Source: Aradus depressus (taxonomy: Eukaryota; Arthropoda; Insecta; Hemiptera; Aradidae). From it: a stretch of DNA of 64,000 nucleotides. Below are positions 43,111 to 53,391 of the stretch, piece after piece. The DNA lies in assembly GCA_963662175.1 (NCBI GenBank), contig OY759219.1, positions 45,624,675-45,688,674 on the forward strand, given 5' to 3'. A program made the translations under genes and the position numbers. How positions within the stretch are numbered: the first letter of the stretch is position 1; every line of letters begins with the position of its first letter. The notes beneath the pieces are model-generated. The model saw only the letters and a program-made list of their open reading frames with translations, was not told the origin of the DNA and made no database searches.

Positions 43111-44133
43111 GTTAATCAGCTGGAGAATCAGGAAGGTCCCAAAAGTGGAGTTACCGGATACTTAGGACAAGTTAACATTTCGGAAGTCGAATCTGATACA
43201 GCTTGGAAAGTAAAGGTTACTGTTGCGGATAGAGAAGTCTTGTTCAAGATGGACTCTGGCGCGGATGCGACAGTGATCGGAAGCCAGCTGTGCAAAGATT
43301 TGGGACTTGAGGTTAAGAGTACCAACAAGATTTTTTTTGGACCAGGAAAAACGAAATTGAACATGTTAGGCGTAGTGAGAATTCCGATTTCTTTCAAGAA
43401 TGTTACAATTCTTGAAGATGTCTATATTTTGAAAGAACAACCAATGCCTCTCCTGAGTAGGCAAGCTATAGAGAAATTAGGACTTGTTAATTTGAACATT
43501 AACTCTATTATTACTGATAAGTTAGTTTCGGAGTTCAAAACTATTTTTGAAGGAATGGGTCGCCTCAAGAGTGCCTATAGTATTAGGTTAGATAAAAGTG
43601 CGGTTCTCTTTGCTATCGCTGCGCCCCGACGAGTCTCCTTAGTACTTCAGGACAAAGTGAAGGCAGAGTTGGATCGGATATGTTCAGATGGGATCATAGA
43701 GCCGGTAGATGAGCCTACCGAGTGGTGTGCTCCTCTGGTTGTGGTTCCTCGGAAGGACGGCCGGGTCCGCCTCTGTGTGGACTACACGGAACTTAACAGG
43801 TATGTGCTAAGGGAGAAGCTGCAACTTCCTTCCGTGGATGAGTCGCTTGCCAAAATCGGGGATGCAACGGTGTTTTCACTCCTAGATGCTTCAAATGGTT
43901 TTTGGCAACTTCCTTTGACTAAAGACAGTTACAAGGCAACCACTTTTATCACCCCATTCGGAACGTACTTTTTCAAAAGACTACCGTTTGGAATTAAATC
44001 GGGCCCCGAAGTTTATCAGAAGCACGTCGCTCAGTTATTGGTTGGCCTAGATGGGGTAGTTAACCAAGCTGACGATATACTGATAGTGGGAAAGGATCAA
44101 GGGGAACATGATGTTCGGCTCAGGAAAGTTTGA
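43111..44133 (+). pseudogene. pol: pol part 1: protease and reverse transcriptase
   Basis: Open in the frame of gag from the codon after TAA 43108 to the TGA at 44131. The aspartic protease has DSGAD at 43243-43257 and an LLSRQAIEKLGL tail near 43450, where the usual Gly of this motif is Ser. The reverse transcriptase follows with VRLCVDYTELN, a catalytic Asp in LLDASNGFWQ (43885), FKRLPFGIKSGPEVYQ and the Asp pair in NQADDIL (44071-44076). All three catalytic Asp are therefore present. The frame is lost near 44130 by a small indel, just before the thumb and connection region. No ATG is needed if it is made as a Gag-Pol fusion; the first ATG is 43240. Confidence 0.93.
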
Positions 44134-44877
44134 CAAACTGAAGGAAAAGGGAGTCACTTTGAACATAGAAAAATGTTCATTTGGTGTAAGGAAAGTACGA
44201 TTATTGGGACATTTAATTGAGGATGGAATGATCGGACCGGACCCAGATAAAACGGCTGCCATAAGGAGACTGCCGCCCCCAACTAATGTGTCACAGCTAC
44301 GAGGATTTTTAGGCATGGTGAATTATTTAATGAAATTCATTCCTAACTTAATGGTTATAACGGCTCCTCTGCGCATACTGTTACAAAAGGACTACGAATG
44401 AGTGTGGTTGGCTGAACAAGAAAAGGCTTTTGAGAACATCAAACGGGCAGTGACGTCGGCTCCTGTTCTAGCACCTTATAGAAGGAATGCGCAGACAAGA
44501 GTAGCAGCAGATGCTTCAACTCGGGGGCTGGGCGCCACTATCGAACAGCTACATGACAATGTTTGGATGCCCGTCATGTTTGGATCTAGAAGCATCTCAC
44601 CGGCCGAGTTCAGGTATGCCCAAATTGAAAAGGAAGCATTGGCACTTACATGAGCTTGTGAAAAATTTTCTGCGTTTTTGATCGGTTCAGAATTTGTGTT
44701 GCTTACCGACCACCGGCCTTTAGTTGAATTGTTAGGAAGGAAAGCTATTTCAGATTTATCAGCTCGGTTACAACGCTTCCGAATGCGTTTACTCTGTTTT
44801 AATTTCGCTATACGGTATGTACCTGGGAAACTGCTGTATACGCCCGATTTTCTTTCACGGCAACCCTCTACGGGAGA
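44134..44877 (+). pseudogene. pol: pol part 2: RT connection and RNase H
   Basis: The reading continues in the +1 frame relative to part 1 (open there from 44108). It contains the connection motif LRGFLGMVNYLMKFIPNL and then an RNase H domain with its acidic residues at 44510 (ADASTRGLGA), 44633 (IEKEALAL) and 44708 (LTDHRPLVELLG). Two in-frame TGA codons interrupt it, at 44399-44401 and 44651-44653, both in the context TGAG. The end of RNase H (RYVPGKLLYTPDFLSRQ) lies at about 44814-44864. The product would cleave RNA in the RNA-DNA hybrid, but the breaks make it non-functional. Confidence 0.92.
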
Positions 44878-45469
44878 AGTAGATTGTTCAACGGATATTC
44901 TGGAAGGGGAACTTTTCATTGAAAGCGTAATTAAAGCTCTGCCTTGTTCTGACAGACGTTTGGAACAAATTAAAAATCTACAGGATAATGATTTGGAGTG
45001 TGAAACGATAAAAGAGTATATGAAAAATAACAACTGGGAAAGAAGCTCAATTTATTGGAAGCACAGAAGTGAGTTCAATATTATTAAAGGGCTGATAATG
45101 AAAGGGACCCGACTTTTTATTAGGAGAGCACAGGAATCAGTGTGGTGGCCGCACTGCAGCGAAGACATCAAGAACCTAGTGAGCAACTGTCCTATCTGTC
45201 AGGAGCACAGGTACAACAGATCGGAACCTCTGCTGCCTTCAACCCTGCCTGACCAGCCTTGGAAGATGGTCGGCGTAGACCTGTGCAAGTGTAATGGAAA
45301 GTGGTATCTGGTGATTCAGGACTATTACTCAAGGTTCCTGGAAATAGTTTACGTGGACAGACTTACATCGGACGCTGTTATTGCTAGACTTAAAAACATT
45401 TTTGCCAGGCATGGAATTCCGTGCTCTGTCCGGTCAGATTGTGGGTTGCAGTTCATGTCAGAAGAGTTT
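44878..45469 (+). pseudogene. pol: pol part 3: integrase, N-terminal part
   Basis: Same frame as part 2, no stops. The zinc-binding region has the Cys pair (CPICQ; Cys at 45188 and 45197), but the His pair that should precede it is missing: IIKGLIMKGTRLFI runs directly into RRAQESVWWP near 45120, so an in-frame deletion of roughly 25-30 codons removed it. The catalytic core begins with Asp 45278 (VGVDLCK) and the second Asp at 45437 lies in RSDCGLQF, an unusual form of the SDxGxxF motif. The domain is cut by the poly(A)-tailed insertion after GAAGAGTTT. Confidence 0.92.
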
Positions 45470-46048
45470 TTTTTTTTTTTTTTTTTTTTTATAGTTTTTT
45501 TATTCTACAATCTGTACAAACAATAACAATAAGCAGAAGTGATGACTAAGATGACAAAATAATAAGTGATACAATAAGCAAACATATACAAAAATAATAA
45601 ACAGAATACATAATAAAATGAAAGAGATAAAATAAAAAAATAAAAATAAAATAAAATAAAAATAACTAAATAAAATAATTAAAAAATGTAGGAAACTGGA
45701 CGAGGACAGCACCAGTAGGACTCCCGCACACTGCCATATACCACTCTCCAACTAGTGGAGAGGGGAGGAGGCGGCAGGAGACCAGCGCTGACCCTCCCAC
45801 CAGACTGCCCAACTATCCATTGTCCAGCAGTGGAGGAAGACCAGGAGGCGGGGCGTCGAAAGAATAGAGAGGCGTGAGGGGAGAATCCGGTCATCACCAG
45901 CACTCCCTTAAAAATGGCGTGTGAAAAATAAAAAATAAAAAAATAAAAATAATAATAAATAACAAAAATTAAAAAGATAAATTAATAAACGCAAAAAAAA
46001 AAAAATAAAAATAAAAAAATATTAAAATTAAAAAAACAAAATATATAT
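45467..46048 (-). mobile_element. Poly(A)-tailed non-LTR retroinsertion
   Basis: About 580 bp interrupting the integrase gene. It is flanked by a 10-bp direct repeat AGAAGAGTTT (45460-45469 and 46049-46058) and begins on the + strand with 24 T, i.e. a poly(A) tail on the minus strand. AATAAA on the minus strand is at 45499-45504, about 9 bp before the tail. These are marks of LINE-type retrotransposition, in minus orientation. The body is a GC-rich core (about 45695-45915) between very AT-rich arms. A 74-codon minus-strand frame covers the core (45679-45903), but I recognise no domain. It may be a 5'-truncated LINE end, a SINE or a processed transcript; I cannot choose. Confidence 0.85.
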
Positions 46049-46760
46049 AGAAGAGTTTAAAAGGTTTTCTGTCGAGTATGGTTTCGAACATACCACATCA
46101 AGTCCTTACTTTCCACAGTCAAACGGCGAGGCAGAAAAAGCAGTTGACATTGCCAAACGCATTCTCACAAAGTGTGAGGACCCGAATCTGGGCTTACTTG
46201 CCCACAGGAACACTCCGTTGGAGTCAGGTCTCTCGCCAGCACAGCTCTTATATGGGAGAAAACTGCGAACGACACTACCGTCAACTGAAAATTTTAAAGC
46301 TGTGCAGAAAGAACAGTTGAGAACTTTTACAACCAAAGATTGCAGGATAAGGTTAAGAAATAAGAATAATTTCGACAACAGAAAAGGAGCTCAAGCTTTG
46401 CCAACTCTGTTGTCAAAGGACCCTGTTTGGATTCCCGATTTAAAAAGACCAGGGGAGATTCGTGGGAATACAATGCACCCTCGGTCATATGTGGTTACGT
46501 CAGCTGGAAGAGATGTGAGGAGAAATAGAAAACACCTTATCCCTACGGAAAGTGGAGCGAAAAAGACTCTAGAGGGAGAGGATCAGGATATCGAAGGTGA
46601 AGGAATCCAGAGGGCAGAACCACGGCAGGAAGAAGATAGGAGCCATGATGAGGAGAGGACGAATCAGGAAGAGACAGATCCTGCAGATTCTGGGCGTACA
46701 GGGACCTCGTATGATTTAAGACCCAGGATTAGGAAACCAGTGAAGTATTGTGAATGTTAA
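46049..46760 (+). pseudogene. pol: pol part 4: integrase, C-terminal part
   Basis: The integrase reading frame resumes after the insertion and is open to TAA 46758-46760. The catalytic Glu is at 46128 (SNGEAEKAV), completing the D-D-E set. It is followed by NTPLESGLSPAQLLYGRKLR and a GPY/F-like C-terminal module (VWIPDLKR... RSYVVTSAGRDVRRNRKHL) that in this group helps target or bind DNA. A charged Glu/Asp/Arg-rich tail ends the protein. No envelope frame follows; the purine tract and 3' LTR come 12 bp later. Confidence 0.93.
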
Positions 46761-46771
46761 GACGATCGTGT

Positions 46772-46785
46772 AGGAGAAGAGAGGA
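46772..46785 (+). promoter_or_regulatory. Polypurine tract
   Basis: AGGAGAAGAGAGGA ends exactly at the 3' LTR start. This is the expected primer for plus-strand DNA synthesis. Confidence 0.85.
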
Positions 46786-46904
46786 TGTAGTGTTGGTATT
46801 TGACATATGGTTTGTAAATGTATTTTATTTAACATATGATTCGTAAATGAATTGTATTTAACATACGTTGTGTGAATAAATGACAGTTTGATGCTAACTC
46901 TACA
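46786..46904 (+). repeat. 3' LTR
   Basis: 119 bp, TGTAG...CTACA, 115 of 119 positions identical to the 5' LTR. The same three internal ~29-bp subrepeats and AATAAA are present. It is followed directly by the second CCCAG copy. Confidence 0.96.
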
Positions 46905-49900
46905 CCCAGTAATAGACCTATTCTATGCAGCTCTGACTTATTCAAATTTATTTATTTATTTGAAAGAAGCTCACTAATAGCCCCATTCTATGCAGCTCTG
47001 ACCTATTCAAATTTATTTAATTATTTGAAAGATGCTCACTAATAGCCCCATTCTATGCAGCTCTGACCTATTCAAATTTATTTAATTATTTGAAAGAAGC
47101 TCACTAATAGCCCCATTCTATGCAGCTCTGACCTATTCAAATTTATTTATTTATTTGGAAGAAGCCCGGTAATAGCCCCATTCTATGCAGCTCTGACCTA
47201 TTCAAATTTATTTATTTATTTGGAAGAAGCCCGGTAATGGACCCATTCTATGCAGCTCTGACCTATTCAAATGTATTTATTTATTTGAAAGATGCTCACT
47301 AATAGCCCCATTCTATGCAGCTCTGACCTATTCAAATTTATTTAATTATTTGAAAGAAGCTCACTAATAGCTCCATTCTATGCAGCTCTGACCTATTCAA
47401 ATTTATTTAATTATTTGAAAGAAGCCCAGTAATAGACCCATTCTATGCAGCTCTGACCTATTCAAATTTATTTAATTATTTGAAAGATGCTCACTAATAG
47501 CCCCATTCTATGCAGCTCTGACCTATTCAAATTTATTTAATTATTTGAAAGAAGCCCAGTAATAGACCCATTCTATGCAGCTCTGACCTATTCAAATTTA
47601 TTTAATTATTTGAAAGAAGCTCACTAATAGCCCCATTCTATGCAGCTCTGACCTATTCAAATTTATTTAATTATTTGAAAGAAGCCCAGTAATAGACCCA
47701 TTCTATGCAGCTCTGACCTATTCAAATTTATTTAATTATTTGAAAGATGCTCACTAATAGCCCCATTCTATGCAGCTCTGACCTATTCAAATTTATTTAA
47801 TTATTTGAAAGAAGCCCAGTAATAGACCCATTCTATGCAGCTCTGACCTATTCAAATTTATTTAATTATTTGAAAGAAGCTCACTAATAGCCCCATTCTA
47901 TGCAGCTCTGACCTATTCAAATTTATTTAATTATTTGGAAGAAGCCCAGTAATAGACCCATTCTATGCAGCTCTGACCTATTCAAATTTATTTAATTATT
48001 TGAAAGAAGCTCACTAATAGCCCCATTCTATAAAGCTCTGACCTATTCAAATTTATTTAATTATTTGAAAGAAGCCCAGTAATAGACCCATTCTATGCAG
48101 CTCTGACCTATTCAAATTCATTTAATTATTTGAAAGAAGCTCACTAATAGCCCCATTCTATGCAGCTCTGACCTATTCAAATTTATTTAATTATTTGGAA
48201 GAAGCCCAGTAATAGACCCATTCTATGCAGCTCTGACCTATTCAAATTTATTTAATTATTTGAAAGAAGCTCACTAATAGCCCCATTCTATGCAGCTCTG
48301 ACCTATTCAAATTTATTTAATTATTTGGAAGAAGCCCAGTAATAGACCCATTCTATGCAGCTCTGACCTATTCAAATTTATTTAATTATTTGAAAGAAGC
48401 TCACTAATAGCCCCATTCTATGCAGCTCTGACCTATTCAAATTTATTTAATTATTTGAAAGATGCTCACTAATAGCCCCATTCTATGCAGCTCTGACCTA
48501 TTCAAATTTATTTAATTATTTGAAAGAAGCCCAGTAATAGACCCATTCTATGCAGCTCTGACCTATTCAAATTTATTTAATTATTTGAAAGAAGCTCACT
48601 AATAGCCCCATTCTATGCAGCTCTGACCTATTCAAATTTATTTAATTATTTGAAAGAAGCCCAGTAATAGACCCATTCTATGCAGCTCTGACCTATTCAA
48701 ATTTATTTAATTATTTGAAAGATGCTCACTAATAGCCCCATTCTATGCAGCTCTGACCTATTCAAATTTATTTAATTATTTGGAAGAAGCCCAGTAATAG
48801 CCCCATTCTATGCAGCTCTGACCTATTCAAATTTATTTAATTATTTGAAAGAAGCCCAGTAATAGACCCATTCTATGCAGCTCTGACCTATTCAAATTTA
48901 TTTAATTATTTGAAAGATGCTCACTAATAGCCCCATTCTATGCAGCTCTGACCTATTCAAATTTATTTAATTATTTGGAAGAAGCCCAGTAATAGACCCA
49001 TTCTATGCAGCTCTGACCTATTCAAATTTATTTAATTATTTGAAAGAAGCTCACTAATAGCCCCATTCTATGCAGCTCTGACCTATTCAAATTTATTTAA
49101 TTATTTGGAAGCAGCCCAGTAATAGACCCATTCTATGCAGCTCTGACCTATTCAAATTTATTTAATTATTTGAAAGAAGCTCACTAATAGCCCCATTCTA
49201 TGCAGCTCTGACCTATTCAAATTTATTTAATTATTTGGAAGAAGCTCACTAATAGCCCCATTCTATGCAGCTCTGACCTATTCAAATTTATTTAATTATT
49301 TGAAAGAAGCTCACTAATAGCCCCATTCTATGCAGCTCTGACCTATTCAAATTTATTTAATTATTTGGAAGAAGCCCAGTAATAGACCCATTCTATGCAG
49401 CTCTGACCTATTCAAATTTATTTAATTATTTGAAAGATGCTCACTAATAGCCCCATTCTATGCAGCTCTGACCTATTCAAATTTATTTAATTATTTGAAA
49501 GAAGCCCAGTAATAGCCCCATTCTATGCAGATCTGACCTATTCAAATTTATTTAATTATTTGGAAGAAGCCCAGTAATAGACCCATTCTATGCAGCTCTG
49601 ACCTATTCAAATTTATTTAATTATTTGAAAGAAGCCCAGTAATAGCCCCATTCTATGCAGCTCTGACCTATTCAAATTTATTTAATTATTTGAAAGATGC
49701 TCACTAATAGCCCCATTCTATGCAGCTCTGACCTATTCAAATTTATTTAATTATTTGAAAGAAGCCCAGTAATAGCCCCATTCTATGCAGCTCTGACCTA
49801 TTCAAATTTATTTAATTATTTGAAAGAAGCCCAGTAATAGACCCATTCTATGCAGCTCTGACCTATTCAAATTTATTTAATTATTTGAAAGAAGCCCAGT

Positions 49901-50815
49901 AATAGCCCCATTCTATGCAGCTCTGACCTATTCAAATTTATTTAATTATTTGAAAGAAGCCCAGTAATAGACCCATTCTATGCAGCTCTGACCTATTCAA
50001 ATTTATTTAATTATTTGAAAGATGCTCACTAATAGCCCCATTCTATGCAGCTCTGACCTATTCAAATTTATTTAATTATTTGAAAGAAGCCCAGTAATAG
50101 CCCCATTCTATGCAGCTCTGACCTATTCAAATTTATTTAATTATTTGAAAGAAGCCCAGTAATAGACCCATTCTATGCAGCTCTGACCTATTCAAATTTA
50201 TTTAATTATTTGAAAGAAGCCCAGTAATAGCCCCATTCTATGCAGCTCTGACCTATTCAAATTTATTTAATTATTTGAAAGAAGCCCAGTAATAGACCCA
50301 TTCTATGCAGCTCTGACCTATTCAAATTTATTTAATTATTTGAAAGATGCTCACTAATAGCCCCATTCTATGCAGCTCTGACCTATTCAAATTTATTTAA
50401 TTATTTGAAAGAAGCCCAGTAATAGACCCATTCTATGCAGCTCTGACCTATTCAAATTTATTTAATTATTTGAAAGATGCTCACTAATAGCCCCATTCTA
50501 TGCAGCTCTGACCTATTCAAATTTATTTAATTATTTGAAAGAAGCCCAGTAATAGACCCATTCTATGCAGCTCTGACCTATTCAAATTTATTTAATTATT
50601 TGAAAGATGCTCACTAATAGCCCCATTCTATGCAGATCTGACCTATTCAAATTTATTTAATTATTTGGAAGAAGCCCAGTAATAGCCCCATTCTATGCAG
50701 ATCTGACCTATTCAAATTTATTTAATTATTTGAAAGAAGCCCAGTAATAGCCCCATTCTATGCAGCTCTGACCTATTCAAATTTATTTAATTATTTGGAA
50801 GAAGTCCACTAATAG
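46905..50815. repeat. Satellite B: 65-bp tandem array
   Basis: About 60 copies of a 65-bp unit (CCCCATTCTATGCAGCTCTG, then ACCTATTCAAATTTATTTAA, TTATTTGAAAGAAGCTCACTAATAG). Two monomer types are seen, GAAGCTCACTAATAGCC and GAAGCCCAGTAATAGAC, plus GATGCTCAC and TTTGGAAG variants. In much of the array the types alternate, giving a 130-bp dimer. The first four bases complete the copy broken at 42139. The unit is AT-rich with stops in every forward frame, so not coding. The array ends abruptly at GAAGTCCACTAATAG. Confidence 0.97.
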
Positions 50816-52514
50816 ACTGTAATAAAATATAAACACAGTTGAAGTTAATAAAAATGAAATGAATTTACGTACCCACAAAAGGGATTCGCCAAAATTGTAA
50901 TAAAATGAATATTAATGGTGGTTAATAAAAATAAATTAATAATTAATTAAAAATACTGTCTTAAATGTTAATAATAAAAATTGAAGTTAATCAAATTAAA
51001 ATATAAAATTAATTTAATAAAATGATTCTAATAAATTCATTTTAAAAAATTTACTAAAGAATTTACTGAATCTAAAAATATTTAGTAATTTGTGATGTAC
51101 ACTACGGAACATTTTTTAATGAATATTTTAATGAAAAGAGGTAATTTTTTTTATTATAATATAATATATATCAAGGTGTTTAAGAAAACAAAACAAGAAA
51201 ACATATAAAACAGCTGTAAAAATAGTGTTAAAATGTAATGGAGTCGTGAGCTAGCTCTTAAACGGTGCATGTGGTTTGATATGTTTTAAATAAAAATGAA
51301 GTTGAACAATTAGATGAAAGTTGACTGGGGTGGAATTAAAGTGAAGAGTTGACGGGGTCTGGTTTTTGTGGTAGAGGCGTCGAGAAGGTACAATTAATAA
51401 TATATATTTTTCAATATGCCCAAATAAAAAAAGAAATAGTTTTTTTAAGTATTAATTTAATGTTTTTGTGCCATTGTAAATTTTTGTTTTGTTTGTTCAA
51501 ATAAGTTTTTTTTTTAAATTTAAATATGTAAATATAGATAATAACCCAATTATTTGTCCTCTTCAAATTCTATTCTATTCATCTTCCCTGTTGGCCCAGC
51601 AGTAGTATCATTTGAAAAACCTTTGGATTAGAAATTAATATTATTTAAAATTATTAAAATTTGGTATCTCTTTGTGAATCCAAGTGTAAAGTTTGTTTAA
51701 TTGAATTTTTTTTTCGTTGTATACGTGTACTTTCTTAAAAATTGCACGTCTTAAATTATTGATAATATTTTTTTAGGGCAATTTTCGGCAAACCACTGTA
51801 GAAATCAAAATTTAAATAAACAAAAGAGATCAAATTTCTACAGGAAATGTGGTAGCAAACAAGTTTTTTATCACATTTTATTTAGTAAACATGTTCAAAA
51901 CATTTACAAATTTTTTTTTTTAAATATATTGTACAACCTTTCCTCCTACGTGAGAGTGCAAATTACTTAATTAGCAAAATAAAAATTTAAATTGAAAAGT
52001 TATTAAAATCGAAAATTATTAAAATCGCGACTTTAAATGAAAAATGCCTTGAATAGCTGAGTACACTCACGGGAAGAACGGTTACAAGTTCCCAATGTGT
52101 AGTTGTCACCAGTAATTAACAATAATTAATTACTGTTGCCAACTAGAAGAAGCATGAGTGGTGGGGGGGGGGGGGGGGAATGGAATGGAATGAATCAAAC
52201 TTAGAACTGTAACATATTTATTTCAATAAGAACAAAATTTACAAAATTATTTTCAAAATATAATTTACAAACAAAATGGGCCTATGTCGGAAAGACTGAA
52301 TAGTTTCTAAAAACATCTATCCTAAAATCGATATTACAGGTACCTTTATTATGATATCCCTGGCTATGACGGTGCGATCATCTTTATCCGGACATACCGC
52401 AGAAATCATCCAGTCACGCACCTCATAAGTCATTGAAGGTCTGTCTGGTTTCGAGGCCACATTAGAAGTTACATTTTTCACCGCCTTTACACCGTCCGAA
52501 ATACACTATAATTC
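50816..52514. other. AT-rich unique DNA, no gene seen
   Basis: Low-complexity A/T-rich sequence with short runs of T and A. No open frame of note, RNA gene or transposon end could be supported. A run of 16 G (52163-52178) followed by GGAAT-type triplets (AATGGAATGGAATGAAT) is the only simple-sequence feature. Confidence 0.6.
52163..52178. repeat. G16 homopolymer
   Basis: Sixteen consecutive G, followed by three GGAAT-like pentamers. Length may be uncertain in any assembly. Confidence 0.9.
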
Positions 52515-52850
52515 ACTGACGAGTTCGACGTGGCCACTCTGTATGACCACTCTGAGGGAGAATATCATATTTTCAACATAAAATAAAACTCTGTCAAAAT
52601 TGTTACGTTCGCACTAGCACAACCCTTTGGGTCCGACTCGGAGGGCAGAAAACTGTAAGTTCACATTTTTAATTAAAGTTACACTTTGGGCTAAAATGTT
52701 AAAGTAGAACTGACGTGACCTGTGTGGCCCAACTCTGAAGAGGGAGTGACATCACATATTTAAACTATGAAATATAAACTAGAAAGATATAAATGACGTG
52801 ACCTAAGCGGCCCAACTCTCAACGTAGACTGAGAGTCCTCCCGGGTACAA
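52515..52850. repeat. Degenerate ~90-bp tandem repeat
   Basis: Four diverged occurrences of a GACGTGACCT..GTGGCCCAACTCTG-like block, near 52527, 52618, 52711 and 52794. The last two are clearest (TGACGTGACC ... GGCCCAACTCT). Spacing is 83-92 bp. It has no sequence similarity to satellite A despite the similar period. Confidence 0.4.
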
Positions 52851-53057
52851 CTCTTGATTTTCGTGGGGGTGGGGATGGATCCCTACATCTTATTGGCTGT
52901 TTGTTCCTGCCTAATTTACTTCCAGCCAATCACCGATCACCGGTTGCGTAAGCCTCTTCTATGAATAAGGTATCTCATCCCTCCTTCGTCGTTCATGCAA
53001 CTCCGGATATAAACATTTACCTACTTCCTTTCCTCTATATTCTTTGTTTCTTGTTTT

Positions 53058-53277
53058 CGCTCCTAGCGATCGCGATTCTCTCCCAGGCATCGCTAGTTCC
53101 GAGCATGTTTTTCCAAATGAAATTCTCTTCAATTCAACTCCAAACAACCCACACTTCGCTCTTGTTTCGCTCCTAGCGATCGCGGTTCGCTCGCCGGCAT
53201 CGCTAGTTCCGAGCATTAATCTTCTTAATAAAATCCTCTTTAAATCAGCTCCAAGTGGCCTCGATTCGCTCGTAGTG
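53058..53277. repeat. Two 110-bp direct repeats with hairpin
   Basis: A block starting CGCTCCTAGCGATCGCG at 53058 is repeated at 53168. Each copy contains a perfect 8-bp inverted repeat, CTAGCGAT ... ATCGCTAG, at 53063-53096 and 53173-53206, around an 18-base loop. The loop differs between copies (ATTCTCTCCCAG versus GTTCGCTCGCCG) while the arms are identical. The rest of the unit is less conserved. Function unknown. Confidence 0.75.
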
Positions 53278-53377
53278 TCACTGGTCCTTGCTGTATAATA
53301 ATGACAATAATTGTCCATGGGGGTAGACATGCTACAATATATCTAGTGGCCATTTTTTAAAAATTCAATCGTACTTA

Positions 53378-53391
53378 CAGTGACGTCACTG
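53378..53391. promoter_or_regulatory. CRE-like palindrome
   Basis: CAGTGACGTCACTG is a perfect 14-bp palindrome with the TGACGTCA core bound by CREB/ATF proteins. It lies about 1.5 kb upstream of the first exon I can support. A single motif match, so its role is a guess. Confidence 0.3.

Larger units (their letters stand above)
42140..46904 (+). mobile_element. Degenerate Ty3/gypsy-type LTR retrotransposon
   Basis: A complete but inactive element: 5' LTR, primer-binding-site-like sequence, gag, pol in the order protease, reverse transcriptase, RNase H, integrase, purine tract, 3' LTR, and a 5-bp target duplication. Integrase downstream of RNase H places it in Ty3/gypsy (Metaviridae), not Ty1/copia. 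There is no envelope gene. It spans 4765 bp including a 589-bp later insertion, so about 4.18 kb before that event. Lesions seen are a stop early in gag, a gag frameshift near 42505, a stop between gag and pol, a frameshift near 44130, TGA codons at 44399 and 44651, loss of the integrase His pair and the insertion in integrase. The LTRs differ at 4 of 119 positions, so it is not recent. Confidence 0.96.

Noticed and set aside
44476..45033. 185-codon minus-strand frame
   Set aside because: Shadow of the RNase H/integrase frame on the + strand.
51590..51640. TTGGCCCAGCAGTAGTATCA as a SINE head or snRNA
   Set aside because: No B box at the expected distance and no snRNA-type continuation.
52959..53330. 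123-codon minus-strand frame over the hairpin repeats
   Set aside because: Covers two direct repeats with inverted arms and shows no recognisable domain.
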